Below, piece after piece: positions 36,441 to 49,659 of a stretch of 64,000 nt of DNA. Position numbers and translations under genes: made by a program. The stretch is taken from the NCBI GenBank assembly GCA_003260075.1, contig QLIY01000152.1, positions 108,726 to 172,725 of the forward strand, given 5' to 3'. The notes beneath the pieces were generated by a model that did not search any database, was not told where the DNA came from, and saw only the letters and a list, made by a program, of their open reading frames with translations. The stretch comes from Phallusia mammillata. Taxonomy: Eukaryota; Chordata; Ascidiacea; Phlebobranchia; Ascidiidae. The stretch's first letter is position 1; each line of letters starts with the position of its first letter.

Positions 36441-37707
36441 GTGGAATAAGAGGATCTGATCAAAAAAAATACCACATCAATTATCTTTAAGTTAAACCTG
36501 GCGTTTTAATATTAATATATTTGCTTTCAACTCATTCGACATCAGACCCTCCTTATACAACTCGGACGATTGTTATTTATAATGACACTTGTTGTTTTGG
36601 TGCCACTGCCATCGTCGTGAGTTTTGCGTCGATTTTATAGAGCCACCTTATTATCTAAATGCATAGACTAGACGTACGTTCGAACAGGTACAGTTTGTAT
36701 TCAAATCAGTCGAACTTTATAAAGCACACTGCGCTGTTACCGGCTCCTGTTTGTATGGAATAAGCGATCGTAAAATCAACGAAACACATAAAATAGAGAA
36801 ATATATAAACATTACTTTTAACAGTCTAGGTTTAATGTTGTTTTGGATTTTTACTCATGTTTCATGTTTATTTCGTTAGTTCTCATGCCATTTGAAATAA
36901 GTACATTTACCTAAATGGTTTAAAAATGTACCCTCCGTATACGGTTTCAGCTTATTTATAGACACAATGAATGGATGATGCACGTATTTACGTAGATAAT
37001 TTCCTGATTTAAAACTGACCCTATATGCAACTTATTGAGAATTGTATCCTTATATGTTGAAATGTCTATTAGTAGGCTCATCTTACTTGTTTGCTTCCCC
37101 ACATCACGCAGGGCTTGCGTGTATTCACACAACGTGACGTTCGTGGTACTTTCCACGATTAGCTAGCAGAATATATGTTCAAATTTGCCAAATATAATTT
37201 TACTTTAAAAGAAGAACACCTCACTTCAACGGTGTGCTTGCTAATGTGGGCGTTTCTTATTTCGATGCGCCTTTTGAAAAATATTTCTTTTAAACTTGCT
37301 GAGAGATAAATGTCTTTAATTGGAGCAGGACCCAAAAAAATTTCGCTTCGGCTTAAATGGTTTAAAATTCTCAAAATTTTGTAGCAAGACGTTCTTCATT
37401 ATTCATTTCACAATCTTCTTCCTAATTTTGAATCTTTTTAGAAGTTCGTTCCAAGATTCTATAGTATGTTTTTGGTAAGCAACTATTGCAAAGTTTGCAC
37501 AAATTAATATCGCAATCGCTACTTATTTATGTGCAGGTTTATTTATACAAAAGAAATAAGAAATGCAAAGATTGCGCGAAATCCAATAAAGCAACAAATT
37601 ATGTACGTTTATAAAATATCATTGTCTACTTGTATTTGCGTTCTTTAAGACAGCCAATCGACATATAAAACAAATTACAAAGCTGTTGATTACTATGCAA
37701 AAGCAAT
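36441..37707. other. Interval downstream of gene F
   Basis: AT-rich sequence. It contains a diverged copy of the octamer-bearing block near 36660-36800 and stretches shared with the 25 kb and 31 kb intervals. No gene is visible. Confidence 0.5.
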
Positions 37708-40700
37708 TTACAGTGCCGCGGCAGTAAAAGTGGTTAGAACACCGATCAACATAGCCTGAATAAACTTTTGGTGTATTTTTACCACTCCGGAAGTAGTGGA
37801 CACTTCCAAAGTGGTGGACATCGTTGGTGCTGCAAAGTAAATTTGAGTTAAGAGGAAAGAAATAGAATAAAAGTGGTTAGGCAAGTACTGAATAGGTAAA
37901 TCGTTCGGAGTGTGGCCTATATAGTGCCAAAAAATACATATATTTTTTTAAACACGTGCATTAACATCATAAACCAGTTCGCTATCATAAAATCGACCAT
38001 GACCCAGCTTTCATAAAATCTACTCTTAATATTTAGCATGTGATAGCGTCGAGTGTGTTAAAATAAAACATGCACTCACCAGTACAACCTGGAAACACGT
38101 AATTCACCAGGAAGTCCTTAACGATGTCTATACCCAGTTCGATCGTGGGGAAGAGTGAAGAGTATTCTGCTGGCAACAGGTGACGAAGAAGTTCTATTAC
38201 TGCAGTTTTGTTACATCTTTTCCTCCACGCCTCCACAGTCATGTTCTGGAGCTTATTGATCGGGCTTTCCATGGAAACAATAAAGTAAATAATAAATATG
38301 GGGAAAGCTTTTCAAAGGTGTCCTATTCTGTGAGTAAGGGATCTAAGCGCAGCAGAGTTTTCTTTCTTTTCTCTCATCCAATAACAGAAAATGCAATTAA
38401 TTAGAGGCTGAAATCAGAATCTAACAGGATGGTACATATTTGTCGCACCAAGATTTTTGGTCGGGTTCTGTTTGTGGACTGTTTCGGACCTAAATTTAAA
38501 TAAAATGGACATTATTCTGTTTGACCTCGAAGTTGTTCTCATTTTCGTCGCAAAGTGACATTTAAGCCTAATTCGGGTTTTGATTTGAACAAGTCAAGCA
38601 AGCCTAGTTACAACTCTCTCTTCGCATGCTTTGAATGCATGTGTACGGCCGTCAATGTCATCATTTGTTATGGGATGATAAATTCTCACATCTAAATAAG
38701 ACACCGAAGAAACGAAATTTTATCTCATGTTTAAAACAAAAACATATGTTTCGGCAAATAACCTTTTTGAAAGAATGCAGTAAAGCGATTGTTTCCAAAG
38801 TACGTCGAAGTTGAATGGATGACGTGAGTGCCGAAAGAAGCAAGTCAAACAAATAGCTGTGCACTGACATAGTCAGTTAAGCGTCGGATACGGTGAACTT
38901 ACGTGCAAAGCGCAGCATGAGTTTGGGCATTCAGTATGTTTGGTATCTCAGCGACAGCAGCGTGGTACAGGTCAAGAATTAATGTGTTGTCGCACACAGG
39001 GTTGTCAAATGTCAATTGATTCGTGATGTTCAGGGTGCTCAGCAACTCTGTCACGTTTTGAAGAAAGACGGCATCGCGCTGAAGGCAAATTGCCTTGAGA
39101 ATCTCTATCTGGATATTGGTGTCCGGAATCAAAGCCAATACTGCGTCGATGTTGGTAAAATTTGCAGCCGCTGCTATGACCCTCTGTTGAGAATGAACAG
39201 CTCATTATTAAAATAATACCCAAAATAAGCCATCAATGGAAATCAAATCGAAAGGTTAACAAAACATTACTTTGTTAGAAACATGGATTTAGAACGTTGG
39301 GAAATTTAAAGTGAATTCCAATAAAGCCCATATCTATGCTTGTTCCCAAATAAATGCAAACAAACTAACCTGGTACGCCGATCGAAGCTCAAAAGGGATA
39401 GAATCCAAAACCGTAGGGCAGTAACCGGCAAGGCAAGTGTTCATTACGTTTACTCCGCAAGACATTGCCGAGTTGATGTTGGTTCTAAACATAAAAGCAA
39501 CATTAAGACAAGTTATGTAACAGGTTAGCTATGATTTTAAGCAATATAGCAGTTAACTTTGGTAAAAAAGGGACCCGCTTACATTCTATCTAAAAACAAT
39601 CTGCCAAACATTGATGTTGTTCCTCAATGACAAAACAAATTTTAAATTTATTCTTTTAGGACCCCCTAGGTATACCAGAGCTTCTGCTTGACACATAATA
39701 TTTGCGATAACTTAACGAATAGAAGTTTCAAATCCTGGTAAATTTATTCTGGGAATCTTTCCCTATTCTATTGCCATTGTCGCAACGATTTCCACCTTTC
39801 ATNAAGTTTAGTCGACAAGGGAGAAAAAAACGAATAGTTTGTGTGGGAAAATAATCAAGTTTTAAATAGCCTGTAGTTCATTAATCACACATTGAACAGA
39901 CATGCAATAGTTTCATACTTGCATTTGGTGGTGCCTGAATAAGGATATCCCGATAAAATATTTTCAGTGCACATGGTCACTTTCGCGTAAGCTTCTCTGA
40001 GTGTGCACTGAGGCAGCACCTGAATATCTGCAAATATGAAACGGATTTATACCCTTGATGTTCGGAAAACATACAAATTATAAAAATAATATGTTCATGT
40101 CATCTCAGACTCCGTGTAAGCATTTTATTAAAATAAGATACTAAAGATGCCTATTACTTCGGTAAGATATATGCATGTACAGGCTGATAAAATTATTTTT
40201 GATGTTAAGCTTATAAAGTCTACTGCTTGCTTACAACCTAACTATCACATATAATGCATGTTTAGAACGTAAAAATGTTGTCACTTTTATTAGTCAATTT
40301 TACGTGTCACCTAGAGGTCTTGAGCCCAAACTGTTTACACTGATCCATAAAACGCTTCTCTACTGTTACCTACCGTTGGGCACAGTTTTGCTGGAACATC
40401 CGCTAGGTAGCAGTGTAACGTTGCAGGCAAAAGTGTTGCACGAGCTTTGTGTACAGTTGTGATATGTTGTCGCCAACGCTGTACAATTTGTTTCAAGTAT
40501 GAAACAACCAGCAAACTCTATTGTCTCTAAATTGAAACAAATACATGTTTATGATATTGGAACGGACAAAAGGAAACAACGTTTTGGCACTTCTATGCAT
40601 AGCTGTATTGAACAGTTAAATCGTGCAAAAATGAACGAAAATTACATCAATTCAAATTACACCAATAGGTTCATCGATCTAATTTGGTACACCCATTTTA

Positions 40701-41979
40701 ACGTTACATTTTCACCTGACTTTTACTGCTAGTTAGACCAAAGCGCAATTACCATAAAGGAGACACAGTAAAAACGCCCTTACAAATATTTGTTGCCTTA
40801 ACGCGCTTTAATTTGTTGTATAGTTTTCAGATTGCCGCGAAATATTCCCCAACAAGCAGCGATATCACAAAAATGACACTCAGCTGGTATTTTGAAACGG
40901 TCTTTGGTGAGCCAAAACTAAAACTTAGTCATAGTGAAATAGTGTAAAGCGGAGGTTTTAATCAGAAAAATATCGGGGAGCATAAGTTATAACTTATATT
41001 TTAAGATGTGAATAAATTTCTTTAAAATAAAATTTAAAGAAAAATAAAATTTACCAAATAAGTTTTACAATGTCGTGCACGAATAAAAACCTGATCGTGA
41101 TATTATTTTCCAATTGGTTGTGAGATCATTTTGGTTTTTGGCCCAAAAAGATGAGAAATTTTATCTGCAAATGTTGGCAAAAAAAGCTTGAGAACCTAGG
41201 GTATAGATTAAATTATACGTTTAGTTTACTTGCTCTTTGTCAAAGTTGCAAATTCAAAGTCCAAGTTTTTTTTCTCAAATATATCAAAGTTGCGCAAAAC
41301 TTTTTATCCACCATGTTGCATATTTAAACTCAAACTTACGGACGCCAGAGGACGCGGCACCAATGGAAAACACAGTGCTATGGCAGGACTGGCCTGATAG
41401 ACAGGTTGTTCCCATGTAGGTATTCGTCTCCACAACACCATTGAACGAAATCCTTGCTCCACTATGACAAACCACTTGAGCTGTAAAAAATATATAAAAC
41501 TGATATTTTTTTAAAAACATGAAAAAACTTTTCGTTTTTTGTATTTTCGAAAAAAAGTACTTGACACACTGTTCAACTTGCATCAAGATAATATTATGTC
41601 ATTGCCTTTGTGAAAAGTAGGTAACGTTTGCTCTTTGTTATGCTCAGTGTTAAAAATGCTCAGTGACTTGACTGAAACGTTGTGAATGTTAACCAATTGG
41701 CTTGTCCTGAAAAAAAAAACGGAAGCCCTGAGTCAAAAGTCAATTAAATAAAGTGCATTGAATCAAAAACATCGTTTTCCTAATACTTAGCGTAGTTCCC
41801 ATTTGTTCCCTGGAACGATGTTTACATTATTTATTTACGGAAATGACATAACGGGTGTTTATTTCAGTGCTGAACGTTATGACCATATTTTTTATTTAAA
41901 TATTATAGCAAACCTTACCCTCAGTGAGACATGTTCCAGACAAAACGGTCAAATACAACACAGCCACCAGATACTTCAT
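37708..41979 (-). CDS. Array gene F: LU-domain, two-module, anchored protein
   Basis: Complete member of 388 residues. Exons: 41979-41919, 41480-41340, 40526-40374, 40027-39919, 39484-39370, 39183-38903, 38264-38080, 37829-37708, phases 1-1-1-2-0-2-1. Signal peptide 1-20 (MKYLVAVLYLTVLSGTCLTE). LU domain to about 118. Exon 3 is 24 bases shorter than in gene G through in-frame losses around FAGCFILETNC. Module 1 (119-193): LPQCTLREAYAKVTMC, SCGVNVMNTCLAGYC. Module 2 (194-348): ICLQRDAVFLQNVT, PVCDNTLILDLYH, KRCNKTAVIELLR, FPGCTG. The final exon is longer than in D or G by a near repeat (TMSTTLEVSTTSG) and ends with a hydrophobic run (VLTTFTAAAL). Closest relative in the window: gene G. One undetermined base sits in intron 4 at 39803. 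Confidence 0.9.
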
Positions 41980-43207
41980 TGTCTTGTCTGTATTTTTCCA
42001 CTACTTTACAAAACAAACTTCAACAACCATCTGATAATCTACATAGGTAATACAAAATATAAGCAAATATGTAGTTTAACGACCAACTGAATAACTCATC
42101 AAATATACGGGTTAAATCTACCTTTTGTTGATCAATTTCCGGCAAAAACATATTATAACTCACGCCTTCATTCCGATGCCCACCTTGTCTTCAAGGAAAC
42201 AGTGTTTCCTTCGCTCGCAAAACGCCCAAAACCGCCTGCTGCTGCATTACAAACGTCTACGAGGAAACGGTATTTCCTTCACTCGCAACACGCAAAACAC
42301 CTCCATTACCAACCCACTCAGCATATACTCGCTCTTTTTTTGCTTTTGATTAATAACTTTAATGTCAGTTTCTACTTTTTATGTTTTTGAATCTTGTTAA
42401 CCTTGATCCATTGTCGTTACGAGCAAAAAACAAAAACAAAAAAGCGACAGTGCACGTATAATCAGAAGCAACAATAAAACCGAACATATACCCACTGGTA
42501 CGTTTCTGACTGATTACGACGAAAGCTTTTCTATCAGCCAAACATATAAAATACAAAAGTTTGTACAAAAGCCAATGAAGCTATTGTAACAAACTGCTTG
42601 GATAATCCCTTAGAACGCCATTTGTATGTTAAGACAAATGGACTAAACTTGTACAGCACTTGTATGCTAATGCTTCATGCTCAGCCCCTGTGCTGGTAAA
42701 ATGACTTTATTGCCCCCGCGTATAAATTGAATGGGCGTGGTTGCTGACAGCAGGCAGCATGCGGCACCTTTTAATGTATGCTCTGATAGTAAACTTTATA
42801 GCTATGTATCTTCTCTGTTCCTGGAATAGAATATATCATAAACTTTATTTCGAGAAAAAAATTATACATTCGAATTTTTTATATTGTTTGTTCATAGCAT
42901 TTGATACAATCATCATATCACATGGGTTATATAGTTCAGATTATTTTGTACAAGTTTTAAAACTACGGACGATTTATTATTTTGTGTGGGTAAAATTTGG
43001 ACTACACAGTTGAAGGAAAATTCAGATAACTCTGCAAGTATATTTATACAGACGAAATAAATTCTGAAAGCAAAAAAGGATTGTAAAAGCCAATAAAGCA
43101 ACAAATCATGTACATTTTCAAAAATATCATTGTCTACTTGCATTTGTGTTATTTAGTACAGCCAATCGACAAATATAACAAATTGTTGATTACTATACAA
43201 AAGCAAT
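41980..43207. other. Interval between genes F and G
   Basis: No gene is visible. Near 42105-42160 a block (CTACC, then GATCAATTTCCGGCAAAAAC) is shared with the regions upstream of genes D, E and G, so it probably belongs to their common 5' flank. Two near repeats with GAGGAAACGG/AAGGAAACAG lie at about 42190-42290. Confidence 0.45.
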
Positions 43208-46200
43208 TTACAGTGCCGCGGCAGTCAGAGTGGTCAGAACACCGACCAACAGGGACTGAAGGAACTTTTGGTGCATTTTTGCCACTCCTGAAGTGGTGGA
43301 CATCGTTGGTGCTGCAAAGTCAAATTTAGTTATGAGCAATAGAACAGAAAAAGATGGTTTAAACATTTAACATTTTTGCATCTTTAACTATCTCGCCATC
43401 ACAAACTCACATGGCTATTTAACCAAGTTTACTCTTTGCATTTAACATGTGCTAGCGAGTATGTGTTGAAATATAACCTGTACTCACCAGTACAACCTGG
43501 AAACACGTAATTCACCAGGAATCCTTCAACGATGTCTATACCCAATTCGATGCTGGGGAAGAGTGAAGAGTATTCTGCTGGCAACAGGGGACGAAGAAGT
43601 TCTATTACCGCAGTTTTGTTACATCTTGTCATCCATGCGTTCACAGCCATACTCTGGAGCTTGTTGATCGGACTTTACAATGGAAACAACAAAGTAAATG
43701 ACAAATAAGGGGGAAGCTAGTTAAAGGTGCCCATTTCTGTGAGCTCGGATTGTAAATATTCAATCACAATAGAGTTTACCATTTTATTAGGATAGAAAGT
43801 GCCGTATGGAGGCTAAATTCATGATTTAAGTGAATCGCACAGATTCGGTCGGTTCGGACCTCCGTTTGCACAAAATAGACATTACTGGCTTTGTCTTCAA
43901 AGCTGTCCTCATTTGTACTCCCAATTTGACAATTTAAGGACCTGGTTTGGATTATTTAAAACAAATTCGGGTTCGCTCCCATTTACATTTAACTCGGGGG
44001 GGACGACACAGATGTATGGCCGTCTATGGCATTAGTGTTTGCTGAAGAGACAGGTCAAACTACGATTGGTTTACGCTGCCTTAAATAAAAAAAATATACG
44101 GATACGATATGGTGAACTTACGTGCAAAGCGCAGCATGAGTTTGGGCGTTCAGTATGTTTGGTATCTCAGCGATAGCAGCGTTGTACAGGTCAAGAATCA
44201 AAGTGTTGTCGCACACAGGGTTGTCAAATGTCAATTGACTGGTGATGTTCTGGCTGCCCATGCTCAGCAACGCAGTTACGTTTTGAAGAAAGACGGCATC
44301 GCTATTAAGGCAGGCGGCCTTGAGGATCTCTGCCCGAAGGTTGGCGTCTGGAATCAAAGCCAGAACTGTGTCGATGTTGGTAAAATTTGCAGCCGCTGCG
44401 ATGACCATCTGTTGAGAATGAACAAATTAATAATAATACAATAACCAAAAAAAACTCACTAAATCTTATACCAACATCTGAATGAATGCTATTATTCATA
44501 AACACGGCTGGAATTGTTAACAACAAACTTGGTTAGAAGTTTTTGTTAGAAGGATTTAGATTAGAACGTTGGGACATTAAAAGTGACTTTAATTTTAAAG
44601 ACTATCTACGCCTGCTTCCAAATTGCAAAAATTCTACCTGGTATGCCGATCGAAGCTCAAAAGGGATAGAATCCAAAATCGTAGGGCAGAAACCGGCAAG
44701 GCAAGTGTTCAATACGTTTACTCCGCAAGACATTGCCGAGTTGATGTTGGTTCTGAAAAACATAAAAGCAAGTAAACATTAAGACAAATTATGTAACAGG
44801 TGACAGAGGGTTCCACAAAATTTTGTAACTATAAACGTTCATCGATGACAAAAAAGCATTGTCAGGAGAATAAATGTGTCTTTAAAGATCGCCTGGGTAG
44901 CACCTCTGTATTAGATAATATTTTCTAACAAAAACAAGCTTTGTAGGCAAGGAAGTGGAGCGCAAATAATCTTAAGTATAGTCTGGTAATTACAGGTTAA
45001 ACCAATAGTTTCATACTTGCATTGGGTGGTGCCTGTATAGGGATATCCCGATAAAATATCTTCAGTACACATGATCACTTTCGCGTAAGCTTCTCTGAGT
45101 GTGCACTGAGGCAGCACCTGAATATCTGCGAATATAAAATAAGTTTTATAACTCGTTAAAACCTTTACATTCAGAAAAAAAATACATTTGTGTTTAACAA
45201 CATGTATACAATCACGAATCACCAGAGACTCAATGTGAGCATTCAAGTAAAATAAGACTGAAGATGTCTGTTAGGTGAAATGTATGTATTTAAGGCTGGT
45301 ACTTACAGAATACATAAAGTTACTCTTATCAAAGTTTATATTTTGTTTACAACCTAATTATCATATTTAATCCATGTGCAGAAAAAAGAAATGATGTCAC
45401 TCGTATTGGGTCATTTTACATCTTAACTCAAGGTACGTTCCCAAATGGTTTGCACTGACCCTTTAACTTTAAGCATTTCTCTACTGTTACCTACCGTTTT
45501 GCAGAGTTGCGTTGGAACATCCGCTAGGTAGCAGTGGAGCGTTGCAGACAAACGTATTGCACGAGCTTTGTGTGCAGTTGTGATATGTTGCCACCATGTT
45601 CGTTGTCGCCAACGCTGTACAATTTGTCTCCGGCACGGTGGATGTGAAACAACCAGCAAACTCCATGGTCTCTAAATTGAACAAATCGAATTTTGGAAAA
45701 GATAACATTATAGACAAAACGTTTTGCACACACACGCATTTACAGATATATGTAAAACTAAAGGTTGTTTTAGACTAACTGTTTTATCAGAAATCCTTAT
45801 CGGCAAACACACTTCTAACCAAATGCACTTGCAAGTGACGACATTTTTAAATTATGTTTTTTTAACGTTATATTTTCATGTGATAGTTAGGCCGAAGCGC
45901 AATAATTACCATATAGCCTCACCCAACAAAAACGCCCTTACGATTATTTTCATTTTGTTACGCAATGCGGTTTTACGCTGCTATTTGTTGTAAGGTTTTC
46001 ATAGTGCCGTGAAATATTCCCAAACAAGCAGCGACATAACAAAAATGACACACAGCTGGTATTTTGACACGGTCATTGGTGAGAGTCAAAACTATAACCT
46101 AATCATAGCGAAATAATGTAAAGAGAGATTTCCCATTTACAAAATATCTAAATAAATTGTATGTTAAAATGTGCAAAGTAATTTGTTTTTCCGAATCAAG

Positions 46201-46955
46201 ACCTTTTTTGTAATAGATTATTTTTGATTATTTTGACCTCGAATTTAGGGATCGAATTATAAGTTAAGTTTACTTACTTTCAGTGTGAAAGTTAAACTTA
46301 TAAACATAACATTCTTATCCACTATTTGGCATAACTCATTTCAAACTTACGGACGCCAGAGGGAGTGCCAGCAATGTAAAATACAGTGCTTTGGCAAGTC
46401 TGGCCTGCCGCACAGGTTGTTCCCATGTAGGTATTCGTCTGCACAGCACCATTGAGCGAAGTCCGTGCTCCACTATGGCAAACCACTTGTGCTGTAGAAA
46501 ATAAAATAAACAATTCGTTTTTCATATTCTTGACAAAAATATTTAACACCCAGTTTAATCGCATCAAAAGGATATTATAGTCGTTGCCGCGTTGTCAAGT
46601 ATAGGTACAATTTTCTGTGTTATGGCTCGTTAGGCGAACTTTGTGCATTCGATTGAAACGTTGTGATGGTAAATCGTCTGCCCAGAAAAAAGTCAACCCT
46701 AGAGGTATTGGGCTATTCACATAAATCGCATTAAAAAGAAAACATCGCTTTCCAAATATGTTGCATATTCACCATTTGTTCCCTACATTTAGCCTACAGT
46801 ATTTATTTAGTTTGCTGCGCAAATGACTTAAACATGTGCTTATTTTCTTGATGAACGTTATTAAAACATTTTGATTTCGGTGTTAAAACCTTACCCTCGG
46901 TAAGACATGTTCCAGACAAAACGGTCAAATACAGCACAGCCACCAGATACTTCAT
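43208..46955 (-). CDS. Array gene G: LU-domain, two-module, anchored protein
   Basis: Complete member of 392 residues. Exons: 46955-46895, 46491-46351, 45671-45495, 45125-45017, 44752-44638, 44408-44122, 43672-43488, 43311-43208; each junction has GT-AG and keeps frame, phases 1-1-1-2-0-2-1. Signal peptide 1-20. LU domain 21-126 (AQVVCHSGARTS, CAAGQTC, HNCTQSSCNTFVCN). Module 1 127-201 (LPQCTLREAYAKVIMC, TTQC, SCGVNVLNTCLAGFC). Module 2 202-358 (ACLNSDAVFLQNVT, PVCDNTLILDLYN, HAALC, TRCNKTAVIELLR, FPGCTG). End 359-392: TMSTTSGVAK, then a hydrophobic tail LLVGVLTTLTAAAL without charged residues after it. The protein is predicted to be secreted and GPI-anchored, with several N-glycosylation sites. 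Its role is unknown. Confidence 0.92.
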
Positions 46956-47064
46956 TGTCTTGTCAGTAATTTTTCTTCTAAACGTTTTACAAAACAAATT
47001 TCAACAGCTATCTGATAATCTGCATAGGTAAGACAAAATATCAACAAATGTAGCTTTGACAAAC

Positions 47065-47294
47065 GACCAACTAAATTGCTCATCATATATTAGGATTTAT
47101 TCTACCTTCTGATTTAATCTACCTTCTGATGATAAATTTCCGGCAAACGCATAAGATGAATAGCGTTGTTATTGAGACGCGAACAACTAAATTGCTCATC
47201 ATATGTGAGGGTTTATTCTACCTTCTGATCTAATCTACCTTCTGATGATAAATTTCCGGCAAAAGCATAAGATGACTAGACTTGTTATGTGGAC
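47065..47294. repeat. Two-copy tandem repeat upstream of gene G
   Basis: Units of about 115 bases (47065-47180 and 47181-47294) share AACTAAATTGCTCATCATAT, CTACCTTCTGAT and GATAAATTTCCGGCAAA. The same CCGGCAAA block occurs once upstream of gene F. It is probably a duplicated piece of the family 5' flank. Confidence 0.7.
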
Positions 47295-47601
47295 GCCTAC
47301 CTTTCCTACGAGGAAACGTCATTTCCCATACTAACACGCAGAAATATACGGGGTCGTTATTACAGTAGTAGTCAAAATACTTTTAAATGATAAACAAAAC
47401 ATTGCAATGATTAGTGACACCCTGGATTACACACATATTCACTATACACATAAACTTTTTTTTCAACAAAAGGCAACATTCGTAACCAGAGGCAACAAGA
47501 GGGACCTCAATATACTGATAGCTTTCTGACTGGTCACGGCTTTAGCTTTCCTGAATCGAACATATAAAACACAAAAGCCGCAACGTAGCTGTAGCCTATA
47601 C

Positions 47602-48045
47602 CAGTGGTTCCCAACCTGGGGTTCGCGGACCCCCAACGGGTCCGTGAGATGGTTTCAGGGGGTCCGTGGAGGCAAACATTTGTAGCAGTATTAACAACAG
47701 TACAATATTTTTAAGTTTTCAGACCGTTTTTACAGTCCTGTATATAAGTGCAAACTGTTTATCAAACCCTTGGATTAGGAAAACTTGTGATTGTTACCTC
47801 CATTGTGACATCACAACAGACATTAACAATATAATTCTTAGTGCTTTGTTTTAAGTATTGTACACTAGAAAATTTATCCCTTTTAGTGCATTGACTGCTA
47901 CACTACAGTAACTTTATTGAGATTAAAGGACTTTGAAGGTTGAATAAAATTCTGCCCCCAAAAAACGTATAATAACGTAAAATGTAGGAAACGAAAATAG
48001 ACTAAATTACGTTGGGAGTCCGCGGACCGATAAAGTTTATGAAAC
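47602..48045. mobile_element. Degenerate hAT-like element
   Basis: The left end CAGTGGTTCCCAACCTGGGG is a classic hAT terminus. The right end near 48010-48045 (GTCCGCGGACCGATAAAGTTT) resembles the subterminal sequence of such elements, but the terminal repeat and target duplication are not recognisable. The boundaries are therefore approximate. Confidence 0.5.
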
Positions 48046-49659
48046 GAACTTCAAATATCAAAGCGAAGAAAAATGAGGCACAAAGATTGAGTAATAAAGA
48101 ACTTGTTTATTATCAACACATATCAACCTTTATTAAGCAAACGCTTGTCATAAAAGCCAGGCTTTATTATTCTGACGCCTTTCCCATACATTACGTGCAG
48201 TGAAGTATAAATTACTATGGCACACCTCGCTGGAAGTAAATACAGGTTTTCAATAGACAAAAACTCCTCACCTATTGCGACCGACAGTGGCCTCACCTAC
48301 GCAATTGTTCATGCTTTCTTACAACCGTTCATTATATTGATTTAAGGTAGTTTTCAAATGAACGAAAACATGTTTATGGCTTCATAAGAAAACCATCGTT
48401 GAATAAAAAGTAACATATAAGCCGAACTTCACTGTAAACAAATCTCCCTAACAGGAATTGTGTTGATACTCGCACCCTCACATATGTTAATCTTAAATAC
48501 ATGAATTAACCCTTTCAACCTTATTCCGATGGTTTTACTCTTGTACCGTCGGTGTTTGTACCTTGAAAGGCAGGAAAAAATTCGCCACTGCCCTCCACGC
48601 GTCTTCACGCTCTACTTGCACTATCTCGTGTTTTAAATCAAGCGACGTTTTTGCTGTTGCTTTTCTGGTATATCTCAAAAACTGTTGGGTCCAGAGTTGT
48701 AAATCGGGTTAGGCTTTTTTTAGGCCGGGTTCGGTGTTAGGTTTTTTTTAAAAGACGGTCTTTATTCACGCCTGCCCTATACTCTGTGTCAGCTCTTTTT
48801 ATTAAATTTAACCAGCTAAGTAGCCATGCGCTAGCCCTGACCTGATTTTAAACAGCCCTAGACGCCTTGTTCAGGACCAATTGTTTATTCTGTTTGTTGT
48901 CTTGGTCTTTCCTGAGGCTTCAGTGTATTATGGACCTCACAATGAAACGTTCGGGTCGAAAAGGGCTTCTCAAACACGATGTGGGTTTAGGCCGGGTTCG
49001 GGTTTCAATTTTTGGCCCGTTTACAATTCTGGTTGGGCCTTTTGTCTGCGTTGGGGCTTTTCGCATCGAATGATGCTAGACGTTTTTCGTGTGGTCGATT
49101 GGTCATTATGACAATCGATTTAGGCAGCTTTTGTGCGGATGCCTTTAATATGCTGATTTAGTTGCTTTAGATAAAGCACGATCGGTTTACTGTTATTACT
49201 TCGTCCACATTACGCTAGCAACAAAAAAAAACAGTCCCACGCTCATTGACGTGGTTGCAAGCATCTCCTGTGGTATTTTACATCCTTTTTCCTGACCCAC
49301 ACATTTTTTTTACAAAGCGCGTCTCATTTCCGGCTTTAACCTGATGACCTGAATGCTGAGACTCTTGGCAACAAATAGTTGTTTGCCAAAAAAGCAAACA
49401 AACATAATAGAACATTTAGCGGACAGATTTACCAAAACACTTAGGGGACAGATTTAAATATATGACTTGTAAGCTACGTGAAGCAAAATATAGTCTGATC
49501 GTCCTTTTTTTAATTTTCGTTTCCACTATAAGTCGGTGTTTCTCCTACTAATGTTTTGTTTTCCTACTTGGTTCAGTCCCCAAAAGATTTAAACGGCAAA
49601 TCCTGTATCCTCTCCACGGTTCCAGTCAACAACCACCCCCTGGACCCTACACTTATAAA

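Noticed and set aside
48690-49030. GGGTTCGG-rich stretch as another transposon
   Set aside because: Similar bits occur near 32930, 38459 and 43855 in the exon 6-7 introns, but I could find no paired ends or target duplication.
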